DNA of 64,000 nucleotides from Photobacterium pectinilyticum. GTDB lineage: Bacteria > Pseudomonadota > Gammaproteobacteria > Enterobacterales > Vibrionaceae. Position numbers and translations under genes: made by a program. Shown here piece by piece: positions 29,101-38,003 of the stretch. How positions within the stretch are numbered: the first letter of the stretch is position 1; every line of letters begins with the position of its first letter. The notes below the pieces were generated by a model. That model ran no database searches, was not told where the DNA came from, and saw nothing but the letters and a program-made list of their open reading frames with translations. Location: the NCBI RefSeq assembly GCF_024357955.1, contig NZ_JANEYT010000005.1, positions 1 through 64,000 of the forward strand. The letters run 5' to 3'.

Positions 29101-30084
29101 TTGGATTTGGTTATCGACACCTTCCACTTGAATTTACCGCAGGTGGATGACACTAAGATCAAGGAGCGATATAAGCCTCAGCGTGATATTCCAGCAGCGA
29201 CCGACTTTGATCGCAGCATGATGGCTAATATGCCGGAGATTGACTTGGTGCTCCGTGATGCCTGGCTACAGGGCTATCGCCTTGGTGAGGTATCCGGTAA
29301 GTTGCGCCGGGAAGGCAATATGCTGGAGCTGGTCAACTTTACCGTGGATTCAGGTGCCACGTCGCTCAACCTTGATGGTCACTGGAGCCTTGATGGTGAC
29401 CGCAGTGAAACTCAAATAGCCTTTGATATTGATGGTCAGAACAGCTCAGATCTGATGGGGCGCTTTGGTATTTCTGGTGGGATCCAGGGCGCTAAATTTA
29501 GCACTTATGCCTCAATCCAGTGGCAGGGTGCGCCTTGGTCGATGCACCGCGAGACCTTGACCGGTGAGCTGAAATCAGAAACCGGGCAGGGGGTAATTAG
29601 CGATATCGGAGGGGCAGGGCGTTTACTGGGCCTATTCAGTATTGATTCGCTGATCCGCCGGATGCAGCTTGATTTCTCAGGGATTTTTGATGAAGGGCTG
29701 GCATTTAACTACATCCGTGGTAGCGGCCGCATTGAAAATGGCCTGTTCGCAACGGACAATATTAAGATGCAGGCTCTAGCGGGTGACATGTTTATCCGCG
29801 GAAGTGCTAATCTTGTCAATGAGACCGTGGATGCGAAGGTGAGGTTTACCCCTGATTTTACATCAGGAATTCCAGTTTTGACCGCGTTTGCGGTAGCACC
29901 TCAAACGGCAATTTATGTCTTTGCTATTTCAACCGCACTCTCGCCTGTTTTGGATGTATTTACTCAAGTGAACTACGTGGTGAAAGGGCCGATTGACTCT
30001 CCGGTCGTCACAGAGCAGTCGCGTTTTACTGGCGAGTATAATGTTTCTGAAATGCTGGAAGGCAAGGATAAGGAAGCAAAATAA
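26200..30084 (+). CDS. yhdP: AsmA-like envelope lipid-transport protein YhdP
   Basis: A very large (1294-residue) inner-membrane-anchored periplasmic protein of the AsmA/TamB group. One helix at about 8-32 (GLMWLVLTVLVLAAVAISGL) is followed by a long run of beta-strand repeats expected to form a hydrophobic groove, and a C-terminal DUF3971/AsmA_2-type region (GAGRLLGLFSIDSLIRRMQL). In E. coli YhdP, TamB and YdbH together carry phospholipids to the outer membrane. The start is GTG at 26200 with AGCGGGG upstream. It follows rng by 14 bp. Confidence 0.94.
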   Translation: MTTVPVRLARGLMWLVLTVLVLAAVAISGLRFYLPQLNEYREPIRLWASDQIDMDLDVELVEGHWRNLGPSLVLQGVKVNLPGAPESLVKVGDVSMQLDMLGSVLNLSPVFQDIRIDELSLDLTRLSGSDSNKAASSEQSQMATIERLEELLFVQLGQFSVRNSDITLLSPADEKLTVDIQQLKWDTHNRQRRAEGIVSIADTHFSQMQVIANLSDNRSWAKMSGDIYLQARNLSVTPWLNKQHLTDTNITGSNLNAEVWLTLSNGALQQSLVKLDDSFLRWQLGEDKHQFRVKQGLVKLLPLENESGEPGWRIDSDQMVLETDKAQWPAFDIAASWLPSDWQLAATHLSLEHLQPFITFLPDDSALVDVLSTLQPSGQISDIRVAAKGDDAPQFSFHVSQLGVKQWELLPGIHKLDATVAGNTQGGRAVVNLQDDELPYGDVFQAPLKIDAADVTAYWQVGDDGWRLWSDKIDVATPHLKVDGQFRLDFPAEAPSWLSFYGEASLNNAGETWRYLPTLALGRSLTDYLSAAIRGGQAKSAQLLWYGELSDFPYGNHDGVFQAYVPLRNGTFSFDTAWPELTDLKLDLLFENDFMYLDATHAKTMGATASRVTGDAELSSDGHLKLKVDVAAEGEQVRDYMLATPLVDSVGAALTTVQVGGPVTSQFKLDIPFDGTDVRAWGSAELTDNQVQLEAPPLTLEGASGTITFDDDKVSAETLTANLLAQPLTVGFTGNSVADGYRVDVALGGDWQIETLQQQVQDPLLAKVKGRTRWQGSVGVDLNDTGFKYQVGIEAALADAVSSLPYPLALKSGSPDAFKLDVAGNGQALVGKAILPDVLYQAKINLTGEKLNIDASQMAVGSTALRPLKHGEHGLDIVADKVDGDRWADLISAVHDNVEAEAVSGSASVKPDIPTPSRIGAKVRQLKLASLDWNRVDLSANKRGETWQIRLDSREAKGLARWPQGQPLDLVIDTFHLNLPQVDDTKIKERYKPQRDIPAATDFDRSMMANMPEIDLVLRDAWLQGYRLGEVSGKLRREGNMLELVNFTVDSGATSLNLDGHWSLDGDRSETQIAFDIDGQNSSDLMGRFGISGGIQGAKFSTYASIQWQGAPWSMHRETLTGELKSETGQGVISDIGGAGRLLGLFSIDSLIRRMQLDFSGIFDEGLAFNYIRGSGRIENGLFATDNIKMQALAGDMFIRGSANLVNETVDAKVRFTPDFTSGIPVLTAFAVAPQTAIYVFAISTALSPVLDVFTQVNYVVKGPIDSPVVTEQSRFTGEYNVSEMLEGKDKEAK

Positions 30085-30148
30085 TAACAATACCCGTAGT
30101 ATGGCCATTCTTGTTGGTGGCCGACTGACGGCATGAGGGAGAATGCAG

Positions 30149-30973
30149 ATGGCTAAATTCGGTATTGTACAAATGACTTCAGGGGCTGATCCGCAGACTA
30201 ACCTTAAGCACCTGAAGATGAAACTCAAAGGTTTGCAGCTGCAGGGGGCAAAACTGGTTGTGACACCGGAAAATTGTCTGGTGTTCGGTTCTAGCGAGGA
30301 TTACAGAGCCCATGCTGAGTTCCTCGGCGAAGGTCCGTTACAGGCCGAAGTCGCCGCACTGGCAAAGCAGCTGGGGATCTGGGTGTTGATTGGCTCGATG
30401 CCTATTCGTCAGCTCGATGGTGCCATCACTTCCACAGCCTTGCTGTTTGATGATCAGGGGCAGCTTCAAGGGCATTACGACAAGCTACACATGTTTGATG
30501 TGGAAATTGACGATGCCCACCATAGCTACCGTGAGTCCGACACCTTCCGTGCTGGGCGTGAAACCAAGGTGATCGCCACGCCGTTTGGCAACATTGGTTT
30601 ATCTATCTGTTATGATGTCAGGTTCCCGCAACTATATGCTGCCCTGCGCGAGCAGGGGGCGGATATTATTGTCGTCCCTGCTGCATTTACCAAAGTGACC
30701 GGTAAAGCTCACTGGGAATTACTGCTCCGTGCCCGTGCCGTTGAAACTCAATGTTGGATCGTCGCTGCTGCCCAGTGGGGTGAGCACAATGAGCATCGGG
30801 AGACCTGGGGTCACTCGATGATTGTTGATCCTTGGGGACAGGTGGTTGCCTGTCAGCAACAGGGGACTGGAGTGATGTTAGCCGATGTCGATCTTGATTT
30901 GAGCAAGGCGATCCGAACAAACATGCCGCTTGTTGAACACGCAAGATTCAGTGTTCAGCAACGTGAGGGCTGA
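30149..30973 (+). CDS. Nitrilase-superfamily amidase (Nit-like)
   Basis: Carbon-nitrogen hydrolase of about 274 residues. The Glu-Lys-Cys triad is intact: Glu41 in VTPENCLV, Lys112 in YDKLHMFDV and Cys154 in SICYDVRFP. The KLHMFDV and RAVETQCW patterns are those of Nit1-type enzymes, some of which hydrolyse deaminated glutathione; the substrate here is inferred only. The ATG at 30149 lies eight bases after GAGGGA and is preferred over the ATG at 30143. It sits between yhdP and tldD, which are adjacent in E. coli. Confidence 0.88.
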   Translation: MAKFGIVQMTSGADPQTNLKHLKMKLKGLQLQGAKLVVTPENCLVFGSSEDYRAHAEFLGEGPLQAEVAALAKQLGIWVLIGSMPIRQLDGAITSTALLFDDQGQLQGHYDKLHMFDVEIDDAHHSYRESDTFRAGRETKVIATPFGNIGLSICYDVRFPQLYAALREQGADIIVVPAAFTKVTGKAHWELLLRARAVETQCWIVAAAQWGEHNEHRETWGHSMIVDPWGQVVACQQQGTGVMLADVDLDLSKAIRTNMPLVEHARFSVQQREG

Positions 30974-31016
30974 CCGGCAGAGGGGCCGGCTGGCAATGAA
31001 TATAAGAGCAAATTAA

Positions 31017-32465
31017 ATGACGCTGGAAACTGTAGAAAACACAATGCTGGCCCAGTCCGGGTTGGGACGTGAAGAACTAAACCAATTACTGGGGCTGGTA
31101 GCGGCACGTAATGTCGATTATGCCGATATTTACTTCCAGTCATGCTGGCATGAGTCTTTGGTGCTTGAAGACAGCATCATTAAAGACGGCTCGTTTAACA
31201 TTGACCGCGGTGTCGGTGTCAGGGCAGTGTCGGGGGAAAAGACCGGCTTTGCCTATTCCGATCAAATCAGTCAGCTAGCCCTGCAACAAAGTGCCAAGGC
31301 GGCCCGCGGTATTACCCGCAGTGGTGGTAACGGTCAGGTAAAGGCGTTTGCACCTGTTACTGCACAAGAGATCTATGCACCGGTTAACCCTCTGGATAGC
31401 TTCGATAAATACCAGAAGATTGCCCTGCTTGAGGAAATCGATCGATATATCCGTACCAAGGAGCCTTTGGTCAAAGAGGTCTCTGTCAGTATCAACGGGG
31501 TGTATGAGCAGGTGTTGGTTGCCGCGTTGGACGGCACCTATGCGGCAGATATCCGTCCGTTGGTTCGTCTTTCTGTCAGTGTATTGATTGAAAAAGGTGA
31601 CAAGCGTGAGCACGGCAGTGCCGGTGGCGGTGGCCGTTATGGTTATGAGTATTTCCAAACCGATGAAGGCAATGGCAAAACCGTTGCCCTGAATTATGCC
31701 GATGAGGCGATCCGCCAGGCACTGATCAATATCGATGCCGATGCGGCGCCGGCTGGTACTATGCCGGTTGTTCTAGGCGCGGGCTGGCCGGGTGTTTTGT
31801 TGCATGAAGCGGTTGGCCATGGTCTGGAGGGGGATTTCAACCGCAAAGGCTCATCGATGTTCTCGGGCCAGATGGGCCAGCAGGTGACATCTAGCCTGTG
31901 TACTATTGTTGATGATGGTACTTTGGTTGATCGCCGTGGCTCGATCAATATCGATGATGAGGGTACGCCGGGTCAGTATAACGTGCTGGTTGAGGGCGGT
32001 AAGCTCAAGGGTTACATGCAAGATAAACTCAACGCTCGCTTGATGGGTGTGGCTCCAACGGGTAATGGTCGCCGTGAGTCTTATGCGCACCTGCCAATGC
32101 CACGTATGACCAATACCTACATGTTGCCAGGTGAACATACGCCGGAAGAGATCATTGCCAGCGTTAAGCAAGGTGTTTATGCGCCGAACTTCGGTGGTGG
32201 CCAGGTCGATATTACATCGGGCAAGTTTGTGTTCTCGGCATCGGAAGCCTACCTAATTGAAAACGGTAAGATCACCCGTCCAATCAAGGGCGCGACCCTG
32301 ATCGGCAGTGGTATCGAAGCGATGCAGCAGGTGTCTATGGTTGGTAATGACTTGGATATTGACCGCGGTGTCGGCGTCTGTGGCAAAGCCGGCCAGAGTG
32401 TCCCTGTTGGCGTGGGACAGCCAACCCTGAAAATAGAGTCTATGACGGTGGGCGGAACTCAATAA
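31017..32465 (+). CDS. tldD: Metalloprotease TldD
   Basis: Catalytic subunit of the TldD-TldE protease, which trims peptides such as microcin B17 leader and CcdA. 482 residues, full length. The zinc motif HEAVGH is at 263-268 and downstream metal ligands lie in the [19 protein letters not shown] region. Its partner pmbA (tldE) lies 0.8 kb away on the same strand with darP in between on the other strand. Ends at a strong terminator. Confidence 0.96.
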   Translation: MTLETVENTMLAQSGLGREELNQLLGLVAARNVDYADIYFQSCWHESLVLEDSIIKDGSFNIDRGVGVRAVSGEKTGFAYSDQISQLALQQSAKAARGITRSGGNGQVKAFAPVTAQEIYAPVNPLDSFDKYQKIALLEEIDRYIRTKEPLVKEVSVSINGVYEQVLVAALDGTYAADIRPLVRLSVSVLIEKGDKREHGSAGGGGRYGYEYFQTDEGNGKTVALNYADEAIRQALINIDADAAPAGTMPVVLGAGWPGVLLHEAVGHGLEGDFNRKGSSMFSGQMGQQVTSSLCTIVDDGTLVDRRGSINIDDEGTPGQYNVLVEGGKLKGYMQDKLNARLMGVAPTGNGRRESYAHLPMPRMTNTYMLPGEHTPEEIIASVKQGVYAPNFGGGQVDITSGKFVFSASEAYLIENGKITRPIKGATLIGSGIEAMQQVSMVGNDLDIDRGVGVCGKAGQSVPVGVGQPTLKIESMTVGGTQ

Positions 32466-32516
32466 TACCAACCGACATAAATACTTGATCAACGACTGAT
32501 CCAGGTTGGTTGAAAG

Positions 32517-32542
32517 AAAAGCCAGCGAAAGCTGGCTTTTTT
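32517..32542. terminator. Bidirectional terminator between tldD and darP
   Basis: AAAAGCCAGC (32517-32526) pairs with GCTGGCTTTT (32531-32540) around a GAAA tetraloop, with six T after the stem on the plus strand and an A run upstream that supplies T on the minus strand. It lies between convergent genes. Confidence 0.9.
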
Positions 32543-32576
32543 GTATTGGCGTATCAACAAACAACAAAGCGGCTGC

Positions 32577-33101
32577 TTAGTCAGTCAGGTACAGCGCTTT
32601 GAGGTACTGGAAAATTTCGCGGTACGCTTTAGCTGGCTTACCCTGGACCTTTTCTTTGTTAGCTTGGCGAACAAGTTGGCGTAGACGCTGGCGATCAGCG
32701 TCTGGGTGATCAACCATGATAGCGTTAATCATGCTATCGCCGTTTTCAATTAGCTTGTCGCGTTTTTGCTCAAGCTTCTTTAGTTCGGCTGTTGCTTGGT
32801 TGTGCTTGTTGTTTAGCTTGTCCAATGCTGCTTGGATTGGCTCAACTTCTACTTGGCGCATCAGTTTACCGATGCGTTGTAGTTGACGGCGGCGCGCTTC
32901 TTTATTAAAGCGCTGGGCGTCTTTAACCGCTTCTAGCAGCTCTTCATCAAGAGGCACTTTGGCGAGTGCATTAGGTTTAAGCTCAACCAGCTGTTCACCT
33001 AGCTTCTGGAGGGCATCCATGTCGCGTTTCATCTCGGATTTACTTACCCAGATGATTTCTTCTTCCGGTTCCCATGGGGCTTTTTGGTTTTTACGGCTCA
33101 T
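32577..33101 (-). CDS. darP: Ribosome assembly factor DarP (YjgA)
   Basis: A 174-residue, highly charged helical protein that binds late 50S ribosomal intermediates. It has the family N-terminus ([20 protein letters not shown]) and helical bundle rich in Lys/Glu/Gln ([20 protein letters not shown]). It is convergent with tldD and divergent from pmbA, as in E. coli relatives where yjgA neighbours pmbA. Confidence 0.94.
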   Translation of the reverse strand: MSRKNQKAPWEPEEEIIWVSKSEMKRDMDALQKLGEQLVELKPNALAKVPLDEELLEAVKDAQRFNKEARRRQLQRIGKLMRQVEVEPIQAALDKLNNKHNQATAELKKLEQKRDKLIENGDSMINAIMVDHPDADRQRLRQLVRQANKEKVQGKPAKAYREIFQYLKALYLTD

Positions 33102-33247
33102 AACAGGCTCATGACGATTGCATTTGGTTTTTATTTTACCAGTTTAATCGTGATTTGGGGCGCAAATTCCACCAATGCAGTGTTATCCTAAGAGTAATAC
33201 CAAATTCATTGGCTTATCCTTCACGCTGCCAAGCGGACCAGAACGGA

Positions 33248-34615
33248 ATGGCCATTTTTGAGACGATAAGTATGGACGTGAGAGAACAGGTTGCCCAGCA
33301 GCGTGTGGAACTAGAGGCCGCAGTGGCAAAAGCACTAGAAGTTGCTGGCCAACAAGCCGATGCAGCGGAAGTCGCGATTAATAAAACCACAGGGATCAGC
33401 GTATCGACCCGGATGTGCGAAGTCGAGAATGTTGAGTTCAATAGCGATGGTGCTCTGGGTATCACGGTCTACCGTGGCCAGCGTAAAGGTAGCGCTTCAA
33501 CGTCGGATTTGAGTGAGAAGGCCATTTCCCAGACGGTTGCGGCGGCATTGGATATTGCCCTTTATACATCAGAAGACCCGTTTGCCGGCCCTGGCCCTGC
33601 AGAGCTGATGGTTAAGGATATTCCTGACTTGGATCTATTCCACCCAGATGAGCCTGAGCCAGATCATGCTGCAGAGATTGCGGCACGTGCTGAGCAGGCA
33701 GCACTGGAGTTTGACCCTCGTATCAAGCAGAGCGACGGTGCTAGCTATGACAGTCACTATGGGATCCGCGTCTATGGTAATAGCCACGGCATGCTGGCGA
33801 GCTATGCCTCAAGCCGTCATAGTATCAGTTGCTGTGTGATTGCCGAAGGCAAGAACGGTGAGATGGAGCGTGACTACAGCTACACCACGGCACGCCATGC
33901 AAGTGAGCTATGGACGCCGGAAACGGTTGGCAGGCATGCTGCTGAACGAACGGCTGGCCGTGTTGATCCACAGAAATTGTCAACCCGTGAAGCGCCAGTG
34001 ATGTTTGCTGCCGATATTGCTACTGGTATGTTTGGCCACTTGGTGATGGGGATCAGCGGTTCTAACCTATATCGTAAATCGACCTTCCTGCTTGATAAGT
34101 TGGGTGAGCAGATCTTCCCTGAGTGGCTCAACATCAGCGAGCGTCCTCATATCTTGCGCGGTATGGCCAGTACGCCATTTGATAGCGAAGGCTTGGCGAC
34201 CAAAGATCTAGAGATTATCCAGGATGGTCGTCTGCAATCGTACCTGATGACGAGTTATGCTGCCCGTAAACTTGGCCGTCAGCCGACCGGGCATGCCGGT
34301 GGTATCCACAACTGGTTGGTGAACTCGACGGGTGAGAGCTTCGAGCAGATGCTCAAGAAGATGGATCGCGGTCTGTTGGTGACTGAATTGATGGGCCAGG
34401 GCGTAAATATCGTGACCGGTGATTACTCCCGCGGTGCAGCTGGTTTTTGGGTAGAAAATGGTGAAATCCAATACCCGGTCAGTGAAATTACGATTGCCGG
34501 TAACCTTAAAGATATGATGCAGAATATCGTGGCGATTGGCACTGATACCGAAATCCGCAGCCAGATCCAAACCGGTTCAATGCTACTTGATAGTATGAAG
34601 ATCGCGGGTGAATAA
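33248..34615 (+). CDS. pmbA: TldE/PmbA protease subunit
   Basis: Non-catalytic partner of TldD. The protein has the conserved [20 protein letters not shown] near the N-terminus and [24 protein letters not shown] near the C-terminus, but no HExxxH, as expected. From the ATG at 33248 it has 455 residues, close to E. coli PmbA; an ATG at 33272 ([11 protein letters not shown]) aligns even better with the E. coli start, and neither ribosome site is strong. An open frame extends upstream to 33155 but does not look coding. Confidence 0.92.
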   Translation: MAIFETISMDVREQVAQQRVELEAAVAKALEVAGQQADAAEVAINKTTGISVSTRMCEVENVEFNSDGALGITVYRGQRKGSASTSDLSEKAISQTVAAALDIALYTSEDPFAGPGPAELMVKDIPDLDLFHPDEPEPDHAAEIAARAEQAALEFDPRIKQSDGASYDSHYGIRVYGNSHGMLASYASSRHSISCCVIAEGKNGEMERDYSYTTARHASELWTPETVGRHAAERTAGRVDPQKLSTREAPVMFAADIATGMFGHLVMGISGSNLYRKSTFLLDKLGEQIFPEWLNISERPHILRGMASTPFDSEGLATKDLEIIQDGRLQSYLMTSYAARKLGRQPTGHAGGIHNWLVNSTGESFEQMLKKMDRGLLVTELMGQGVNIVTGDYSRGAAGFWVENGEIQYPVSEITIAGNLKDMMQNIVAIGTDTEIRSQIQTGSMLLDSMKIAGE

Positions 34616-34616
34616 C

Positions 34617-34703
34617 CCTAGGGATCCTAGGAGATAGATCCTCGCTCCTAGAGAGAGCTGTTTCTAGGTTCTAGGTTCTAGGTTCTAGGTTCTCGGTTCT
34701 AGG
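34617..34703. repeat. CTAG-dense region with TTCTAGG heptamer tandem array
   Basis: Six consecutive heptamers occupy 34662-34703: TTCTAGG four times, one TTCTCGG, then TTCTAGG. Upstream are two CCTAGG palindromes (34617-34622 and 34626-34631) separated by GAT, and a CCTAG at 34647-34651. In total eight CTAG tetranucleotides fall in 87 bp. The array begins 2 bp after the pmbA stop and ends before the terminator, so it is probably transcribed as 3' UTR. Function unknown. Confidence 0.85.
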
Positions 34704-34720
34704 ATTCAGGAACTCGCCAT

Positions 34721-34757
34721 AAAAAAGCGAGAGCATGTCTGCTCTCGCTTTTTTTAT
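34721..34757. terminator. Bidirectional terminator between pmbA and mgtE
   Basis: A perfect stem AAAAAAGCGAGAGC (34721-34734) / GCTCTCGCTTTTTT (34741-34754) with loop ATGTCT has T runs on both strands, fitting convergent pmbA and mgtE. Confidence 0.92.
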
Positions 34758-34791
34758 GTCGGTTTTCGGGCTTAGCCGTTACAGAAATGAT

Positions 34792-36150
34792 TCAGACAAG
34801 AAATAGCGTTGCTAAGCCGAGGAAGACGGACAGGCCAATGATATCGGTGATGGTTGTCAGAGCCATTCCGCCTGCCAATGCCGGGTCGATGTTCATTTTC
34901 TTGAGCATGATAGGAATACAGACCCCGGCAACACCGGCGACCAGCAGGTTGGTGAGCATGGCGCCGGCGATAATGGCGCCCAGTAGCAGGTTTCCCTTCC
35001 AGAACACCACCACACCACCAATAATCGCAGCCCAAAGAATACCGTTGAGCAGGCCGACCCGAGCTTCTTTGCTCAACAGCCAGCGGGTGTTGGATTCTCC
35101 GATGTGTCCAACGGCTAAACCGCGGATCACTAATGCAACGGTTTGGTTTCCGGCAACACCGCCCATTGAAGGTACGATGGTCATCAAGATGGCAATGGCC
35201 GCCATTTGCTCTAGGGTTTCTTCGAACAGGTTGGAGACCGATGCAGCGGCCAGCGCGGCCAGTACGTTGACACCTAGCCAGATGCTGCGTCGCTTGGCCG
35301 ACTTGACTACCGGTGCAAAGGTATCTTCGTCATCATCCATACCCGCCATGCTCATCATCGAGTGTTCAGCGTCTTCACGGATAATATCGACCACATCATC
35401 GATCGTAATACGACCGACGAGCTGGTTGTTGGTATCAACAACCGGGGCCGACAACCAATTACGGCGCTCGAACAGGTTGGCGACTTCGCCGTCATCCATA
35501 TCGACCGGAATCGCCTCGTCAGCGTCGTCCATCACATCATGGACTTCGATATCAGGCTGGGTAGTGATCAGGGTCGCCAGTGACAAATGGCCGATCAGCT
35601 TCTCGTTCTGGTCGACAACATACAGGGCATCGGTGGCTTCTGGCAGCTCGCTTCTCATGCGCAGGTAGCGAAGTACGACATCGGCGGTGACATCGCCGCG
35701 GATGGTAATGAAGTCGGTGCTCATGATCCCACCGGCCGTTTCTTCCGGATAGGCCAGTGCTTTTTCTACCCGGTGCCGATCGGTGGCATCCATCTGGGCC
35801 AGTACTTCTTGGTACTTGCTGTCGGGCAGACTACGGAGAACGTAGGCGACATCATCCGTTTCCATCCCTTCGGTAACAGCAGCCAGCTTATCCGGTGCCA
35901 TTTGGGCAACAATGCCGTCTTTGACGTCTTCTGATAGCTCGTCAAGGATCTCGCCTTGCTCTTCGGGATCGGTCAGTTGCCACAGGACTTGACGCTCTTT
36001 GGGCGGAGAGGCCTCTAGCAGGTGGGCAATATCTTCCGGCTCCATATTCTGGAGCATACGGCGGACATGGACAAACATGCCGTTTTCAAGCGCCTGGTTG
36101 ACTTCTTGCAGCGTTTGATGAGTTTGATCTTGATCGATGACATCGGCCAT
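34792..36150 (-). CDS. mgtE: Magnesium transporter MgtE
   Basis: Mg2+-gated channel/transporter of 452 residues. Domains in order: N-terminal helical superhelix (about 10-135, LLEASPPKERQVLWQLTDPE), a CBS pair (about 140-265, GGIMSTDFITIRGDVTADVV and SAPVVDTNNQLVGRITIDDV), the long plug helix (about 265-285), and five membrane helices carrying PSMGGVAGNQTVALVIRGLA and the acidic pore residues near GMALTTITDIIG. High cytosolic Mg2+ closes it through the N and CBS domains. It is the last gene of the minus-strand block but is separated from npr by 233 bp with its own likely promoter. Confidence 0.95.
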   Translation of the reverse strand: MADVIDQDQTHQTLQEVNQALENGMFVHVRRMLQNMEPEDIAHLLEASPPKERQVLWQLTDPEEQGEILDELSEDVKDGIVAQMAPDKLAAVTEGMETDDVAYVLRSLPDSKYQEVLAQMDATDRHRVEKALAYPEETAGGIMSTDFITIRGDVTADVVLRYLRMRSELPEATDALYVVDQNEKLIGHLSLATLITTQPDIEVHDVMDDADEAIPVDMDDGEVANLFERRNWLSAPVVDTNNQLVGRITIDDVVDIIREDAEHSMMSMAGMDDDEDTFAPVVKSAKRRSIWLGVNVLAALAAASVSNLFEETLEQMAAIAILMTIVPSMGGVAGNQTVALVIRGLAVGHIGESNTRWLLSKEARVGLLNGILWAAIIGGVVVFWKGNLLLGAIIAGAMLTNLLVAGVAGVCIPIMLKKMNIDPALAGGMALTTITDIIGLSVFLGLATLFLV

Positions 36151-36226
36151 TGTTTGCAGTACCCCAAATGACTCAGATGTGAAATACCACCGCGCACCCG
36201 TCTTGCAAATGGCGGATGACTAGATG

Positions 36227-36255
36227 GTATAACAGCGCAATAATCTGAATTTTAA
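36227..36255 (-). promoter_or_regulatory. Candidate sigma-70 promoter of mgtE
   Basis: Read on the minus strand: -35 TTAAAA (36255-36250), 17-bp spacer, -10 TTATAC (36232-36227). It would start transcription near 36220, about 70 bases before the mgtE ATG. The spacing is optimal and the -10 is good; the -35 matches only moderately. Confidence 0.45.
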
Positions 36256-36273
36256 CGTAATCATCGGGGTGTG

Positions 36274-36290
36274 TCTCACCAGATGTGAGA
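36274..36290. promoter_or_regulatory. Inverted repeat upstream of the mgtE promoter
   Basis: TCTCAC (36274-36279) and GTGAGA (36285-36290) form a perfect 6-bp dyad with a 5-bp centre. It lies about 20 bp upstream of the candidate -35, the usual place for an activator site. No known regulator consensus is claimed. Confidence 0.35.
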
Positions 36291-36383
36291 GGAATTGATG
36301 AATTATTGCACGAGCGGATGGGTTGCCGGTAATGAGTGGGGGGGAGTATGCTGCCTGTTAGCGTTGGCAGTGGCTTGATACGG

Positions 36384-36659
36384 TTAATTTTCTTCGTCAA
36401 AGCCCGCTTCGATCAGGGTGCTGACCGCATTAATCGCTTGCTCGGCATCGCCGCCTTCGGCGCAGACCAGTACCTGCTGGCCTTGGGCTGACTCGAGCAT
36501 CAGTAGCCCCATTACACTGTCGGCGGTGGCACTCTTTTCGCCATTGCTAATCGTGATGCTAGATTCGAAGCTTTGTGCCAACTCAACCAGTTTGATGGCA
36601 GCCCGGGCATGAAGGCCCAGGCGGTTTTTGATAAACAGTTCGCGAGAGAAAATGGTCAT
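36384..36659 (-). CDS. ptsO: Phosphocarrier NPr of the nitrogen PTS
   Basis: HPr-like 91-residue phosphocarrier that passes phosphate from EINtr (PtsP) to PtsN. The active-site His16 is in [10 protein letters not shown], and the central [17 protein letters not shown] is the regulatory serine-loop region of the family. Its ATG overlaps the rapZ stop by one base. In E. coli the same order rpoN-hpf-ptsN-rapZ-npr is found. Confidence 0.95.
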   Translation of the reverse strand: MTIFSRELFIKNRLGLHARAAIKLVELAQSFESSITISNGEKSATADSVMGLLMLESAQGQQVLVCAEGGDAEQAINAVSTLIEAGFDEEN

Positions 36660-37510
36660 TATTTGCTTTTTTCCAGCGTGCGGTGCCTAACCTGAACTTG
36701 ATGGCCTTCGTAGCGGAAATACTCCGCCAGTTGTTGGGTAATATAGACCGAGCGGTGCTGGCCACCGGTGCAACCAATGGCTACGGTGATATAGCTGCGG
36801 TTGTTTTTCTCCAGCATTGGCAACCAGGTTTCGATGAAGTTACGTACCTGGTAGATGAGCTGGCTGACTTCGGCATGGCCCGACAGGTAGTCTTTGACCT
36901 CCTGATCCAAACCGGTCAGTGGCTTAAGCTCAGGGACCCAGTGTGGATTCGGCAAGAAGCGGACATCAAACACATAGTCGGCGTCGTTGGGCAGGCCGTG
37001 CTTAAAGCCGAAGGATTCGAATACCATGATCAGCTCGCGCGATTCGCGGCCAAGCACCCGTGAGCGGACCGTTTCACTCAAGTCATGAATTGATTTGGTG
37101 GTGGTATCTATCACTAAATCGGCTCGGGCCTTGAGGCTGGAAAGCTGGGTACTTTCCGACAAAATGGCCTGCTCAAGAGTCATACCATGGCGTGAGAGCG
37201 GATGCAGACGACGGGTTTCGCTGTAGCGTTTGACCAGCGTCTTGTCATCGGCATCAAGGTAAATCACATTGACATCGACGTCGTCACCGAGGGTGTCCAA
37301 GGTATGGCTGATTTCTTCAGGATCTTCCGGCATATTGCGTACATCAATACTGACGGCAATGTTTTGCTGGTTGCCTTGTTGGGTCTCAATGAACTGAGGG
37401 AGTAGGTTAACCGGAAGGTTATCAACGCAATAGTATCCCAGATCTTCCAATACCCGTAGGGCGATGGATTTTCCTGAGCCTGAGCGTCCGCTTACGACCA
37501 TTAACATCAT
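36659..37510 (-). CDS. rapZ: RNase adaptor protein RapZ
   Basis: Binds the GlmZ-type small RNA and delivers it to RNase E, adjusting glucosamine-6-phosphate synthase to supply. Walker A GRSGSGKS is at residues 8-15, and the C-terminal sugar/RNA-binding half has [17 protein letters not shown] and [10 protein letters not shown]. The ATG at 37510 (283 residues, E. coli has 284) is chosen because AAGGA lies nine bases upstream; an in-frame TTG at 37519 sits on top of that site. Confidence 0.95.
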   Translation of the reverse strand: MMLMVVSGRSGSGKSIALRVLEDLGYYCVDNLPVNLLPQFIETQQGNQQNIAVSIDVRNMPEDPEEISHTLDTLGDDVDVNVIYLDADDKTLVKRYSETRRLHPLSRHGMTLEQAILSESTQLSSLKARADLVIDTTTKSIHDLSETVRSRVLGRESRELIMVFESFGFKHGLPNDADYVFDVRFLPNPHWVPELKPLTGLDQEVKDYLSGHAEVSQLIYQVRNFIETWLPMLEKNNRSYITVAIGCTGGQHRSVYITQQLAEYFRYEGHQVQVRHRTLEKSK

Positions 37511-37550
37511 GGCTGGCAATCCTTAACATTCATGGAGAGTGTGGCGATCA

Positions 37551-38000
37551 TTATGAATCACTGGTGAGGATTTGATAAAGCTCTTCGTCACTTTTTGCGG
37601 TGCGTAGCTGCTTACAGACCTGTTTGCTGCTTAGCTTTTCCGCCATGCAGGACAGAGTCTTGAGGTGCTGCTGGCACTGCTCGTCAGGAACAAGCAAGGC
37701 AAATAGCAGATCCACAGGTTGGTTGTCGATAGCGTCGAATTGGATAGGATCCTGACACTGGATGAGTATGGCAATGGCTTGATCGCTGCTGCTGATCCGG
37801 CCATGCGGGATCGCAATACCGTTGCCGATACCGGTACTGCCCATTTTTTCACGGCTGAGCATACACTCAAACAGCGGCTGGGGGTTTTGGTCTAGGTGCT
37901 TGGCAGCAACTTCGCTGATGATTTCCAAGGCGCGCTTTTTACTGGAGCAGGGGACTGCACTTTTCGTGCAGTCCAGGCTCAATACATTACTCAGTTGCAT
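37551..38000 (-). CDS. ptsN: Nitrogen PTS enzyme IIA (PtsN)
   Basis: A 149-residue EIIA domain, the last known carrier of the nitrogen PTS; its phosphorylation state controls potassium and phosphate systems in E. coli. The phosphorylated His lies in GIGNGIAIPHGR (about residue 67). hpf ends 3 bp upstream of its start, so the two are coupled. Confidence 0.95.
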   Translation of the reverse strand: MQLSNVLSLDCTKSAVPCSSKKRALEIISEVAAKHLDQNPQPLFECMLSREKMGSTGIGNGIAIPHGRISSSDQAIAILIQCQDPIQFDAIDNQPVDLLFALLVPDEQCQQHLKTLSCMAEKLSSKQVCKQLRTAKSDEELYQILTSDS

Positions 38001-38003
38001 GAT

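Noticed and set aside
34662-34703. Heptamer array as a CRISPR or integron feature
   Set aside because: The units are contiguous with no spacers and far too short for CRISPR repeats; there is no integrase or attC-like structure.
34787-35668. 293-codon plus-strand open frame opposite mgtE
   Set aside because: It lies wholly antisense to a clear MgtE, has no ribosome site and its product is a Ser/Thr/Ile-rich low-complexity chain typical of a reversed membrane-protein gene.
36274-36290. Dyad before mgtE as a CRP site
   Set aside because: CRP sites read TGTGA-N6-TCACA; here the half-sites are in the opposite order, so it is not a CRP site.
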